The position numbers and the translations under genes are program-made. From assembly GCA_964635015.1 (NCBI GenBank), contig CAZWMS010000009.1, positions 1 to 43,496 on the forward strand: 43,496 bases of DNA, given 5' to 3'. Numbering within the stretch: position 1 is the first letter of the stretch; each line of letters begins with the position of its first letter. Positions 1 to 8,655 of this stretch are shown here, piece by piece. The DNA is from CAJWPI01 sp964635015 (GTDB lineage: Bacteria; Pseudomonadota; Gammaproteobacteria; Magnimaribacterales; Magnimaribacteraceae). Under the pieces are notes generated by a model, which saw only the letters and a list, made by a program, of their open reading frames with translations, searched no databases and was not told where the DNA came from.

Positions 1-1659
1 TAAAGAAGGAGGCGATCCTGCAATCAATAATCTTGAAGTAGCTCCAAGGCTTTTTCTTTTTAAAGAAGATGGATTATTCGTTTTGAACTGAATACCTTTA
101 TTCATTTTCTTTTTCTGTTCTTCCAACAGGAAATAGCCGGTACTTATATGGAAAGAATGGGTTGCCACATTTGTCCTCAAAACAACTTCTCCAGAGGGGT
201 TAACTGAATAGTCTTCAAAAGGTTTGCCATCGCAAAAGATTTTTATCTGACTGGGGTCAGGGATATTAGAAATACTAACTTTAGTTTTTTGATTGGTTTT
301 TGTTTTATCTCCATCCTCAATTTGGAAAACAAGTAAACCTTCATTGTCATCATGCCAGGCCTGTCTTACTCCTACAGCAGGAAAATCAACATTATGAATC
401 GTCGGGGAATAATATTTTGTTAAATTAGGTTCTTTAAACAATTTCTCCCAGGCACCGCCCTCACAAACTTCTGCGCACATAGCCAAAGCAGAAAGTTGTC
501 CTCTTGGCCAATTCTCTCCAAGATTAAACCAGAAACCAAATTGGCTATCATTCAATCCAAAATATCGAGGTTCAAAGTTTTCTTCAGCAAATTTTCGTAA
601 CCTCTCATGGGTTATCTGGTCATCAAATTCTTTAGAAATAGATAATCCCAAAGCCAGCATTCTGTCAGCAAGACCAATTTGGCTTGAAATTGGTTCAGCT
701 GGATTATCCCACTTCAAAAATCTAACCCCTTCTCTATAAAGCAACTCAGCAAAATCAGGAGCTTGAGGTTTTGCATAGAATGCTATAGCTAAAGCGTGTG
801 CAGGTTGTATTTTATGATGGTGTTTCTTTAAGTCATCGTAATACATAGTGACCCATTGCAAAGTCCCTTTTTTATCAAAGCCATAATATTTATCTTTAGT
901 GTGATCAAGCCAAGATTGGTATGCAGAATGTGAATCTTTATCAAATATATTGTCATACATTTGTAGTCCTAATCCTGCTGCAGATAAACAAAAGGGCCAG
1001 GACTTGGTGTTTTCACAATGAGGACCCATAGGGGCCTTGGTCCAGGTCTCATGTAGATGATCAACTAACTGATGTTGGGTCCATTCAAATCTTGCTCTGT
1101 TCACTCCTGCCAAATTGAATGGAGAAGCCCACTTGTCTTTACCACTAACATAGGTATGTAAAGCTTGCGTTAGATTTAACCAGCCTTTAAAGAATAAATT
1201 GCCGTCAGCTCCAATTGGGTCCAGTTGTAAACCCCAGGGAGCAACTCCGTTTGCTGTCCAGCCAGGTGCATCATAATCCCCCCAAAATTCTTCTGGAATT
1301 AAAGTTCCTTTCCATTCTATTGGATAATTCTTTCTATCTGGATCGTATCCAAATTGGGATAACCAATCCACTGCAGCCCAGTAAGTAATAGACCTTTCAG
1401 CAATCTCATCTAATATTTCGGTGTAGATTTCCCTCCAAGCAGGAGTTCTATCTGCCATCAAGCCCAGTGCATAAGTTGATTCTTGAAGATCAAAACGAGG
1501 AAAAGAACACATAGGTGGGGTTGAACTTCGATCCCACCATTCATGTGGATCACCATCTTCAGTCCAATCATCAGTTGTAGTCGCTTTTTGGTAAAGAAAG
1601 CTGAGCCAACCAGAAGCTCTTTGGTTAAGTTCCGGATATGGATTTTTGTCTAGCTTCAT
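1..1659 (-). CDS. Partial linalool dehydratase/isomerase-like protein (C-terminus beyond left edge)
   Basis: An open frame of 553 codons runs leftward from ATG at 1657-1659 to base 1 without a stop, so the C-terminus is missing. The product is rich in Trp, Tyr and Phe and has no obvious signal peptide. Residues about 155-225 recall linalool dehydratase/isomerase (an alpha/alpha barrel enzyme): a KGWLNL segment near 158 is followed by two cysteines, C215 and C224, in a C-E-x7-C arrangement. As I recall the family, this matches the spacing of its two catalytic cysteines. The KGHLN histidine of that enzyme is Trp here. Residues after about 440 look beta-rich and extend past the length of the known enzyme (roughly 370-400 residues). 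The fold assignment is moderately sure; the substrate is unknown and need not be a terpene. Confidence 0.6.
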   Translation of the reverse strand, partial: MKLDKNPYPELNQRASGWLSFLYQKATTTDDWTEDGDPHEWWDRSSTPPMCSFPRFDLQESTYALGLMADRTPAWREIYTEILDEIAERSITYWAAVDWLSQFGYDPDRKNYPIEWKGTLIPEEFWGDYDAPGWTANGVAPWGLQLDPIGADGNLFFKGWLNLTQALHTYVSGKDKWASPFNLAGVNRARFEWTQHQLVDHLHETWTKAPMGPHCENTKSWPFCLSAAGLGLQMYDNIFDKDSHSAYQSWLDHTKDKYYGFDKKGTLQWVTMYYDDLKKHHHKIQPAHALAIAFYAKPQAPDFAELLYREGVRFLKWDNPAEPISSQIGLADRMLALGLSISKEFDDQITHERLRKFAEENFEPRYFGLNDSQFGFWFNLGENWPRGQLSALAMCAEVCEGGAWEKLFKEPNLTKYYSPTIHNVDFPAVGVRQAWHDDNEGLLVFQIEDGDKTKTNQKTKVSISNIPDPSQIKIFCDGKPFEDYSVNPSGEVVLRTNVATHSFHISTGYFLLEEQKKKMNKGIQFKTNNPSSLKRKSLGATSRLLIAGSPPSL

Positions 1660-1800
1660 AACTTTAATCTTAAACTTGCAAAAGCATATCTTACCTACTC
1701 TAAGTTATAACTTCCAAACAACAGCAGGATGGATAGAGTTAAGGAAATTCTTTTCATAACTTAACTATACCAGAAGAGGAAAAAGGGTAAAAAAATGTCA

Positions 1801-1870
1801 ATATGGATACATTCTATACCACAACTTGTACCACAATATGGATACATTCTAGGAGGGATATGGATACATT
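1801..1870. repeat. Three direct copies of ATATGGATACATT
   Basis: The 13-mer ATATGGATACATT occurs at 1801-1813, 1836-1848 and 1858-1870, all in the same orientation, with start-to-start steps of 35 and 22 bases. A smaller related pair, TACCACAA at 1817-1824 and 1829-1836, lies between the first two copies. Nothing coding is visible in 1660-1919. Tandem short repeats of this kind occur at ends of IS21-type elements, but no transposase is present, so the origin is open. Confidence 0.6.
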
Positions 1871-1885
1871 TTGTAGACCACCATT

Positions 1886-1914
1886 CTGAAAGCCTTATTT
1901 TATAAGGGTTTCAG
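1886..1914 (-). terminator. Hairpin just downstream of tRNA-Glu
   Basis: CTGAAAGCCTTA (1886-1897) pairs with TAAGGGTTTCAG (1903-1914) over 12 positions with one mismatch and a 5-base loop. It begins six bases past the CCA end of the leftward tRNA-Glu. There is no U-tract after the stem on that strand, so it could be an atypical terminator or a 3' processing or stability structure. Confidence 0.5.
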
Positions 1915-1919
1915 AAAGC

Positions 1920-1997
1920 TGGCGTCCCCTAGGGGATTCGAACCCCTGTTGCCAGGATGAAAACCTGGTGTCCTAGACCAGACTAGACGAAGGGGAC
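1920..1997 (-). tRNA. tRNA-Glu(TTC)
   Basis: The minus strand folds as a cloverleaf. The 7-bp acceptor stem is GTCCCCT/AGGGGAC, and the T-arm carries the GGTTCGAATCC type loop. The anticodon stem CCAGG/CCTGG encloses TTTTCAT, giving anticodon TTC (Glu). The discriminator base is G and the CCA end is encoded at 1920-1922. It stands alone, 49 bases downstream of the ABC permease stop but on the same strand, so it could be read from upstream or from its own promoter. Confidence 0.95.
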
Positions 1998-2046
1998 ACA
2001 CGATTTGATGCGGCATTGTAAGAAGCTAGCTCTATTAGGTCAAACC

Positions 2047-2961
2047 TTATTCTACGGAAGCGTAGTCACTTTTACTTCTAAAGTAGATAGTGAAGAAAAT
2101 AAAAACAAGGCTTACAAGAATTCCTATCCAAAACTCAGTCATGCTAAATAGTAGTGGAATATCATTTATTTCAGCTACTCTGAGATTTTCATAGTCTTTT
2201 GGAAAATTTTCTGAGCGAGACCAAGGCTGGAGTCTTTCCATGAGTGAATCAAAAAATTGACTTGATGAAAAAGCTACTTCTTCACAAACGGTCAATACAA
2301 CGGGCGGGAGAAGAGCTGCTATTACAGGCTTTCTCGAATATGCACCCGTCAGCATTATCCAGGTAATAACCGGTAACGACCATAAACTCTGCATCCATAA
2401 GCTTAGGATGACTCTGACCCAATCAAAAAATGGATAAGCTTCCCAACTCCAGAGGAAAGGTACTATGTCTGCAACAACAAAAAATATGGATCCCACTGTG
2501 ACCGAAATTAAATGCAAAACTAAAAGTGGAGGTATTAGTAATAATGGTGCAATGACGGTCGCTACCAGTAACTTAGAAAAAACCGTAAAACTATCTGATA
2601 CAGGCAAAGATCTCCAAAAAATAATGCTTTTATCTTTCCTTTCATCAAAAAATGTGGTCAGACTGAAAGCTAAGATAGCAAATCCAAGTGCTATAACTAA
2701 AGGTGCCCCTAAGACCACTAGCCCTGCTCTAATTGCACTGCTTCTCTGCTCTAAAGTAGATTCTCTCATTGCTTGGGCTACATTTTGATCAGAATAAATT
2801 TCGGTAGAAAATTTAAAATTCTCGGTATTTACATCTGTAATGCCAAGGTACACCAAGACAACCACCGCTGACATGAAGGCAGCTATAATCCAGGGTAAGT
2901 AAACAAAGCCCCATTTGTGTTCTTGGAGTTCCCTTTTTACTAAAGCTCTTAGAGTATTCAA
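2047..2961 (-). CDS. ABC-2 type transporter permease
   Basis: A 304-residue integral membrane protein with about six hydrophobic segments. One lies near residues 22-40, one near 85-105 following a soluble loop, paired segments fall around 130-165 and 185-225, and a last one is near 275-295. The phrase FFDERKDKSIIFWRSLPVSD around 105-125 is typical of permeases in GntR-controlled ABC-2 systems. The start is TTG (2959-2961), overlapping the TGA of the ATPase gene as TTGA, which implies translational coupling. It is the last gene of the gntR-ATPase-permease operon. The cargo cannot be read from sequence; relatives export antimicrobials or lipids. Confidence 0.85.
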   Translation of the reverse strand: MNTLRALVKRELQEHKWGFVYLPWIIAAFMSAVVVLVYLGITDVNTENFKFSTEIYSDQNVAQAMRESTLEQRSSAIRAGLVVLGAPLVIALGFAILAFSLTTFFDERKDKSIIFWRSLPVSDSFTVFSKLLVATVIAPLLLIPPLLVLHLISVTVGSIFFVVADIVPFLWSWEAYPFFDWVRVILSLWMQSLWSLPVITWIMLTGAYSRKPVIAALLPPVVLTVCEEVAFSSSQFFDSLMERLQPWSRSENFPKDYENLRVAEINDIPLLFSMTEFWIGILVSLVFIFFTIYFRSKSDYASVE

Positions 2962-3836
2962 GAATTTTCTCCTTGCAAATTAGTTTTGTTCATAATTGCT
3001 AAAAAAAGATCAGCAATAGCTGGGGGGTGAACTTCACCGAAGGCAGATAATTTCTCTGATTCTACATTTTCATACAGATAAACGGGCCTTCCTAGTTCAG
3101 TTCTTATGTAAAGTGGTTTCAAGGACTTAGCCTTTTCTAAATAATCAACTTTAGGTCTTAATTCAAGATATTTTTGATTAAGAGCATCTAAAGATTCAGA
3201 CATAACTGTCTTTCCTCTATTTAAGAAAACTACGTCAGATAAAACACCTTCTATTTCCTCTACTTGATGGGTGCTAATAATGATTGTCTTGTTACCATCA
3301 AAATAGTCTTCTATGAGCTGAGAATAAAATTCTTTACGATAGGATAAATCTAAACCCAAAGTAGGTTCATCTAATACCAACAACTCAGCATTTATTGCAA
3401 TCACAATGGCTAGATGCAATTGAACCACCATACCTCTGGACAATGTTCTTATTTTAGAATTGGTTTTTATGTCCGTTGTAGAGAGAATTTTTCTTGCTTT
3501 AGCTAAATCGAATTTGGGGTGAACGCCAGAGACGTAATTAAGGACCTGTCTCACCGTCATCCACTTGGGCAAGACTGCTACATCAGTAATAGAAGAAACT
3601 CTTTTTAATAATTCATGTCTTTGTTTTTTTGGAGAAAGACCCAATATCTCGAGTTCACCTTCTACGTCTACTAAACCCAGTACGGCTTGTAGGAAAGTTG
3701 ACTTTCCAGCCCCATTAGGCCCAATTAAACCCAGAATTTGACCTGAGTTAACCTCTAAGTTAAGACCAGATAAAGCTAAGCCTTGACCGTATTCTTTTTT
3801 TATATTTCTGGCTACAATTACTTTTTTACTTTCCAT
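2958..3836 (-). CDS. ABC transporter ATP-binding protein
   Basis: A 292-residue cytoplasmic ATPase. Walker A is GPNGAGKST near residues 39-47. The signature region is LSRGM near 133 (LSxGM rather than LSGGQ, common in YtrB-type ATPases). Walker B is LLVLDEPTLGLD near 151-162, followed by the switch histidine in ISTHQ near 188. The C-terminal 80 residues are a divergent accessory segment. It is three bases downstream of the GntR gene and overlaps the permease, so the three form one operon. It powers the permease; substrate unknown. Confidence 0.9.
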   Translation of the reverse strand: MESKKVIVARNIKKEYGQGLALSGLNLEVNSGQILGLIGPNGAGKSTFLQAVLGLVDVEGELEILGLSPKKQRHELLKRVSSITDVAVLPKWMTVRQVLNYVSGVHPKFDLAKARKILSTTDIKTNSKIRTLSRGMVVQLHLAIVIAINAELLVLDEPTLGLDLSYRKEFYSQLIEDYFDGNKTIIISTHQVEEIEGVLSDVVFLNRGKTVMSESLDALNQKYLELRPKVDYLEKAKSLKPLYIRTELGRPVYLYENVESEKLSAFGEVHPPAIADLFLAIMNKTNLQGENS

Positions 3837-3839
3837 TTT

Positions 3840-4184
3840 TTATTTCTTCTTAGCTAGTTCGACTACATCAATATCCAGCTGTTTTGCTTTTTTTAAAATA
3901 GCAGGCCAATCTCCATTTAAGAATTTATCTCTTTCTATCTTAAGTAACTGCTTCTTCGCTGGTTCGGTGACAAACATACCTAAACCCCTTCTCTTCTCAA
4001 CAATATTTAAATCCACAAGCTCTTGATAGGCTTTAGAAACCGTCAGGGGGTTTACTCCTCCCTCCACAGCCATTTGACGTACCGAAGGTATTGAATCGCC
4101 CACATCAAGTACGCCATCAATTATAAGAGAGACAACATGGTCTCGCACCTGTTGATAAATAGGCTGGTCGTTTGTCCACTGCAT
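3840..4184 (-). CDS. GntR family regulator, YtrA subfamily
   Basis: A 114-residue protein made of one winged helix-turn-helix plus a short tail. The N-terminus contains PIYQQVRDHVV, followed by GDSIPSVRQMA and NPLTVSKAYQEL, the standard GntR DNA-binding helices. The missing large effector domain and the pairing with an ABC ATPase and permease place it in the YtrA subfamily, whose members usually repress their own operon. A palindrome at 4201-4228, 16 bases upstream of the ATG, is the likely operator. The inducing signal is unknown. Confidence 0.9.
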   Translation of the reverse strand: MQWTNDQPIYQQVRDHVVSLIIDGVLDVGDSIPSVRQMAVEGGVNPLTVSKAYQELVDLNIVEKRRGLGMFVTEPAKKQLLKIERDKFLNGDWPAILKKAKQLDIDVVELAKKK

Positions 4185-4200
4185 TAAAAAACCCTTCTCA

Positions 4201-4228
4201 TAAGTGTATTAGTTTAGTAACACACTTA
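4201..4228 (-). promoter_or_regulatory. Candidate GntR/YtrA operator palindrome
   Basis: TAAGTGTATTA (4201-4211) and TAACACACTTA (4218-4228) are inverted copies matching at 10 of 11 positions around a 6-base spacer. The site lies between the trmJ stop (4234) and the GntR start (4184), where an autoregulatory operator would sit. Half-sites with GTGT/ACAC fit GntR family binding. There is no U-tract directly after the stem, which argues against a terminator for trmJ. Confidence 0.55.
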
Positions 4229-4233
4229 CAAGT

Positions 4234-5004
4234 TTATTTATTTTTATTTATTTTCTTCTGTATAGAAGAAAAGACACCACGGAATATATTTGCTTCCATG
4301 TGATCTATGTTGGATCTCTTAAAAAAACGCCTCACTCTTCTAAGTAATTGACGTGGGTTATTTTCATCGTAAAAATTAATTTCTTTCATAAGATCATCAA
4401 AATGCTCTATCAACCTTTCTACTTCTTCAATTTCAGCTAAAGGAACATCCCGTTCCTCAATGCTGTGTGATTTAAACTTATCTAAAAAATAAACCCTAAT
4501 TTCATAGGCTATTATCTGAACAGCATGGGATAGATTGAGAGAAGAATAAACGGAGCTGGTTGGTATGCAAACGTGAAGTGAGCACAGCCCTAATTCTTCG
4601 TTTGTTAAACCGCGATCCTCCCTGCCAAAAATAATAGCTACCTTCTGTTCTTTAGAGGTTTTTTCTAAAATTTTCCTAGGGAGCTCCCTGGGAGTAGCGG
4701 CAGGCCAGGGAATTTTCCTATTTCTTGCACTAGCCCCTATTACCATGTGGCAATCTTTCACAGCACTATATAAATCCTTGTGTAAAACAACATTCTTTAA
4801 TAGATCTTCAGCTGCCTTGGCTCGGTAAATGGCAGATTCATCTGGAAAATTAACAGGTGAAACAAGTTCCAAATTCTGAAATCCCATATTTTTTAAAGCT
4901 CTGGCGGATGCCCCAATATTACCAGGATGAGATGTACCTACTAAGATAAATTTTAGTGTTTTGTCTAAGTTTTTGAGTATCTTTACTTTCTTTCCCATTT
5001 TCAT
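4234..5004 (-). CDS. trmJ: tRNA (cytidine/uridine-32-2'-O-)-methyltransferase TrmJ
   Basis: At 256 residues this is close to E. coli TrmJ. It methylates the ribose of nucleotide 32 in the anticodon loop of several tRNAs using S-adenosylmethionine. The SPOUT trefoil-knot motifs are present in order: GNIGASARALKNMG near residue 29, FGREDRGLTNEE near 125, and IPTSSVYSSLNLSHAVQ near 147. The C-terminal 90 residues form the helical extension found in TrmJ. The ATG start at 5004 has a second ATG two codons on. It is divergent from suhB, as often in gammaproteobacteria. Confidence 0.92.
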   Translation of the reverse strand: MKMGKKVKILKNLDKTLKFILVGTSHPGNIGASARALKNMGFQNLELVSPVNFPDESAIYRAKAAEDLLKNVVLHKDLYSAVKDCHMVIGASARNRKIPWPAATPRELPRKILEKTSKEQKVAIIFGREDRGLTNEELGLCSLHVCIPTSSVYSSLNLSHAVQIIAYEIRVYFLDKFKSHSIEERDVPLAEIEEVERLIEHFDDLMKEINFYDENNPRQLLRRVRRFFKRSNIDHMEANIFRGVFSSIQKKINKNK

Positions 5005-5060
5005 ATTCTATCAGGCTACAACAAAGCTTCTGTTAGAATACTTCGCCTTTAGGAAAATAA

Positions 5061-5873
5061 ATGGAACCAAAAGTAAATTTAGCTCTTGATGCAGCCAGAA
5101 AAGGATGCAAAGAGCTTTTAAGATTTTCTGAAGAAGTAGATAAACTAGAAATTACTGAAAAAGGTCCTTCTGACTATGTAACAAATCTAGATAAAAGAGT
5201 AGAGAGTATAATTATCGATTCTTTAAGGAAAAGTTTTCCTAATCATACTTATATTTCAGAGGAAATTGGAGAGATAACAGGCTCAGGCAAAGAAAAAGAC
5301 TGTTCTTGGATTATTGATCCTCTTGACGGTACAACCAACTACATCCACGGCTTCCCTTATTATGCTATTTCTATAGCTTATCTTGAAAAAGAAAAAATTC
5401 TTCATGCAGTTACAATCGATGTGCCAAGACAGGATGAATTCACAGCAAGCTTGGGTAGAGGTGCTTACCTTAATAATAAAAGAATCAGAGTTAGTAATCG
5501 TAAGGGCTTAAAAGGTGCTCTACTGGCCAATTCTTCCCATAACACCCAAACTGGGAATTTTCAACATGACAACATTGCTACTTTCAGAGCTCTTTACTCT
5601 CATGGACTAACAATAAGAAGAAATGGGTCAGCTGCACTAGATATGGCAAATGTTGCCGCTGGACGTTTGGACGGTTTTTGGGGAAGTGGATTAGAGTCTT
5701 GGGATTTTGCCGCTGGTGGTTTGTTGGTTCAAGAGGCAGGAGGGCTAGTAAGTAACTACCTTGGTGAACCTAGTTTTATTAATGGAAATCATATCGTTTG
5801 CGCTTCTACTAAATGCTTCAAACAAACTCTTCAGGCTATAAAGCCTTATGTAATAATAAATAAAGAAAATTAA
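5061..5873 (+). CDS. suhB: Inositol-1-monophosphatase SuhB
   Basis: A 270-residue Mg-dependent phosphatase of the inositol monophosphatase family. The metal-binding motifs are visible: ISEE near residue 65, DPLDGTTN near 86-93, and ESWDFAAGG near 212. In gammaproteobacteria SuhB also joins the ribosomal RNA antitermination complex with NusA/NusB/NusG. The TAA overlaps the end of the convergent secF by four bases, leaving no room for a separate terminator. It is one of few rightward genes in the left part of the window. Confidence 0.92.
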   Translation: MEPKVNLALDAARKGCKELLRFSEEVDKLEITEKGPSDYVTNLDKRVESIIIDSLRKSFPNHTYISEEIGEITGSGKEKDCSWIIDPLDGTTNYIHGFPYYAISIAYLEKEKILHAVTIDVPRQDEFTASLGRGAYLNNKRIRVSNRKGLKGALLANSSHNTQTGNFQHDNIATFRALYSHGLTIRRNGSAALDMANVAAGRLDGFWGSGLESWDFAAGGLLVQEAGGLVSNYLGEPSFINGNHIVCASTKCFKQTLQAIKPYVIINKEN

Positions 5874-6787
5874 GGTAAGCCATCAAAATCTTCTTTCTCC
5901 TTTTCCTTAGAAAATATATTCTTACTCGTTAAACGCATCATTACTAGAATATTTGCGGCTACGTATATTGAGGAATAAGTACCAACAATAACTCCAGAAA
6001 TAAGAGCCAGAGAAAAAGGTCTAATAAGCTCTCCTCCGAACAAATAAAGAGAAACTAACACCAAAAGAGTTGTAAAAGAAGTTACTAGAGTCCTGCCAAG
6101 GGTTTGGTTTAAAGAAGAATTAACAAGTCCTACAGTATCATCGCTATCTTCTCTTCCGAAGTTCTCCCTTATTCTATCGGAAACAACGATTGTGTCATTT
6201 AAAGAATAACCAATTACAGCCAGAAGAGCTGCTAGGACGGTGAGATCAAAATCAAACTCAAACAACGAGAAAATACCTAAAACAATTACAATATCATGGA
6301 CTAAAGCAACCACTGCAGCAAAAGCGAACTTTGATTGAAATCTAAAAGCTATATAAAGCATCATTAAAACCAGAGCTAATAGCATAGCTATTCCGCCATC
6401 GTCTCTTAACTCACTGCCTATTTGGGGCCCTACAAATTCGATCCTTCTTAGGTCTATTTGACCCTCTAGGGAGTTCTCTTTTAAAAGATCTAATATTTCA
6501 GCTCCCAGCTGATCGCTGGCAGTTCCAGTGAGTTTAATTAATACTTCCCTGTCGGAACCAAAGTTTGCTACCTGAGCTCCTTTATAACCTGCATTATCTA
6601 GAGTGTTCCTAATTAACGACAAGTCTACTTTGGTGGGATAATTTAATTCAACTAATGTTCCTCCAGTAAAATCCAATCCAAAATTAAGATTTTTTAAATA
6701 AAGAGAAGCAAGGGAAATGATGAGTAATGTAATGGAGAAACCAAGTGCAACTTTTCGCCAAGCTAAGAAATCAATATTTAGATTCAT
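5870..6787 (-). CDS. secF: Protein translocase subunit SecF
   Basis: A 305-residue inner-membrane protein that works with SecD in proton-driven completion of Sec export. The first membrane segment (about 15-31) is followed by the family phrase NFGLDFTGGTLVEL near 35-48, then a periplasmic domain. Five more segments follow from about 130 to 290, with the VIGYSLNDTIVVSDRIREN region near 190-209. Its ATG overlaps the secD stop as ATGA. Confidence 0.95.
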   Translation of the reverse strand: MNLNIDFLAWRKVALGFSITLLIISLASLYLKNLNFGLDFTGGTLVELNYPTKVDLSLIRNTLDNAGYKGAQVANFGSDREVLIKLTGTASDQLGAEILDLLKENSLEGQIDLRRIEFVGPQIGSELRDDGGIAMLLALVLMMLYIAFRFQSKFAFAAVVALVHDIVIVLGIFSLFEFDFDLTVLAALLAVIGYSLNDTIVVSDRIRENFGREDSDDTVGLVNSSLNQTLGRTLVTSFTTLLVLVSLYLFGGELIRPFSLALISGVIVGTYSSIYVAANILVMMRLTSKNIFSKEKEKEDFDGLP

Positions 6788-8646
6788 ATCGACAAACGTA
6801 GGGTTTCCTTCCTATTTCCGTATATTAAATTAATAAAAGCTCTAGTGCCCATAATGGAAGTAAACATTGAGGTGATTATTCCAATAGATAAAGTTATAGC
6901 AAACCCTTTAATAGGTCCTGTGCCCATAGAATAGAGAACTATGGCCACAAGAAGTGTAGTTAGGTTGGCATCCATGATTGTTAAAAATGCCCTTTCGTAA
7001 CCTGCATCTATAGCATCCAGCGGTTTCTTACCTTTCTTTAATTCCTCCCTGATTCTTGAGAAAATTAGAACATTAGCGTCCACTGCCATACCTACTGTAA
7101 GTACAATTCCAGCTATCCCAGGAAGAGTTAATGTTGCGGACAGCACAGACATTACAGCAACCAACAAAACTATGTTGCTAGCCAAAGCCAAACTGGCTGC
7201 TATCCCGAAGATTCTGTAGTAAAAAAGCATAAAAAGAAGAACTAAGGCCATGCCCAATTCCATAGACAACAATCCGGCTCTAATATTATCTTCTCCTAAA
7301 CTTGGCCCAACTGTCCTTTCTTCTACAAATCTCATAGGGGCTGCTAAGGCTCCCGCTCTTAGAAGTAAAGCTAGTTCGGAAGACTCCTGGGGGCTGTCAA
7401 GTCCAGTTATTCTAAATTGAGTTCCCAAAGCAGCCCTTATGGTTGCTAAACTAATTATCTTTTTAGTTTCAAAAGTAGTTTGTGTGGCAATCTTATTTCC
7501 TTGGACATCTTCTTTGTAAACAGTCTGAGTTTTTTGTTCTACAAACAACACTCCCAGTCTTTTCCCAATGTTTCCTCTAGTAGCCCTATGCATTCTTGCA
7601 CCACCCTGACCATCTAAAGTGATATTCACCTGGGGCATACCGTTTTCGTCGAAACTGGCTTGCGCTGTTGCTACTTGATCTCCGCCTATAATTATTTGAT
7701 CTTGTAGTTCAGCATCTCCAAATGATTCATTTCTATAAGAATAAGTGGTCTTCCTTGTTCTGGGAGTATCAAATTGAGCTTCTAAATGAAATTCTAATGT
7801 CGCCGTCTTTCCCAAGATTTTTTTTGCTTCCGCCGTGTCTTGTATGCCGGGAAGTTGTACTACAATTCTTCTCTTGCCTTGCCTCTGTACTATCGGCTCT
7901 GAAACCCCCAATTCATTAACTCTATTTCTCAGGGTCGTTAGATTCTGATCTATTGCATCTGATTCTATTTTAGCTATCTCCTCTTCAGATAAGTACAACG
8001 ATAAAATAGGCGATGTCTGCAAACTTTTTGAAGATATTTCAAACTGAGAATAAGACCTTTCAACAAAATCTTTTGCGTTGTCCACAGATTCTTGCTTATT
8101 TAATTTAAGAGATATAGATTGATCCTCTTCAACAAGAACAGAACTGTAACTAATTTTTTCTTCTCGAAGTTTTCTTCTTAAATCTTGTAAAACTCCGTTT
8201 TGCCTATTCGTAACCGCTGCCTTAGTGTCTACTTCCATGAGAAAGTGGACTCCTCCCCTTAGATCTAGACCTAACTTCAATGGCTGGGCAGAAAGTTGTC
8301 TTAACCAATCAGGTGTTGTAGGAGCTAAATTTAAAGCAACTACTACATCGCCATTAAGATTTGAAGATAAAATCCTTTTAACCTTTAGCTGCTCTTCTGT
8401 AGAAGAAAGCTTAATGATTACGTAATCATCACTTAGTTCTACTTGGCTTATTATATTTTGTTCAACTTCTTTAAATAAAGTGTCTATAACCCTATTTTTA
8501 AGTGTTTCATCTGCATTTTGAGAGCTATTATTATAAGAAATTTGAACTGCAGGATTAGGAGAATATATATTAGGTAAAGAGTAAACCAATCCCAAGAAAA
8601 GGATAGATATAATTAAACAATATTTCCAAACTCCGTAACGTTTCAC
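6784..8646 (-). CDS. secD: Protein translocase subunit SecD
   Basis: At 620 residues it matches gammaproteobacterial SecD. An N-terminal membrane segment (residues 8-24) precedes LKLGLDLRGGVHFLMEVD near 123-140. The large periplasmic P1 domain contains the phrase LGVSEPIVQRQG. The five C-terminal membrane segments include the TVGMAVDANVLIFSRIREEL region near 518-537, equivalent to the SecF phrase. The start codon is GTG. It sits between yajC (9 bases upstream) and secF (overlap), the usual yajC-secD-secF operon. Confidence 0.95.
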   Translation of the reverse strand: MKRYGVWKYCLIISILFLGLVYSLPNIYSPNPAVQISYNNSSQNADETLKNRVIDTLFKEVEQNIISQVELSDDYVIIKLSSTEEQLKVKRILSSNLNGDVVVALNLAPTTPDWLRQLSAQPLKLGLDLRGGVHFLMEVDTKAAVTNRQNGVLQDLRRKLREEKISYSSVLVEEDQSISLKLNKQESVDNAKDFVERSYSQFEISSKSLQTSPILSLYLSEEEIAKIESDAIDQNLTTLRNRVNELGVSEPIVQRQGKRRIVVQLPGIQDTAEAKKILGKTATLEFHLEAQFDTPRTRKTTYSYRNESFGDAELQDQIIIGGDQVATAQASFDENGMPQVNITLDGQGGARMHRATRGNIGKRLGVLFVEQKTQTVYKEDVQGNKIATQTTFETKKIISLATIRAALGTQFRITGLDSPQESSELALLLRAGALAAPMRFVEERTVGPSLGEDNIRAGLLSMELGMALVLLFMLFYYRIFGIAASLALASNIVLLVAVMSVLSATLTLPGIAGIVLTVGMAVDANVLIFSRIREELKKGKKPLDAIDAGYERAFLTIMDANLTTLLVAIVLYSMGTGPIKGFAITLSIGIITSMFTSIMGTRAFINLIYGNRKETLRLSI

Positions 8647-8655
8647 TAAAAAAAC

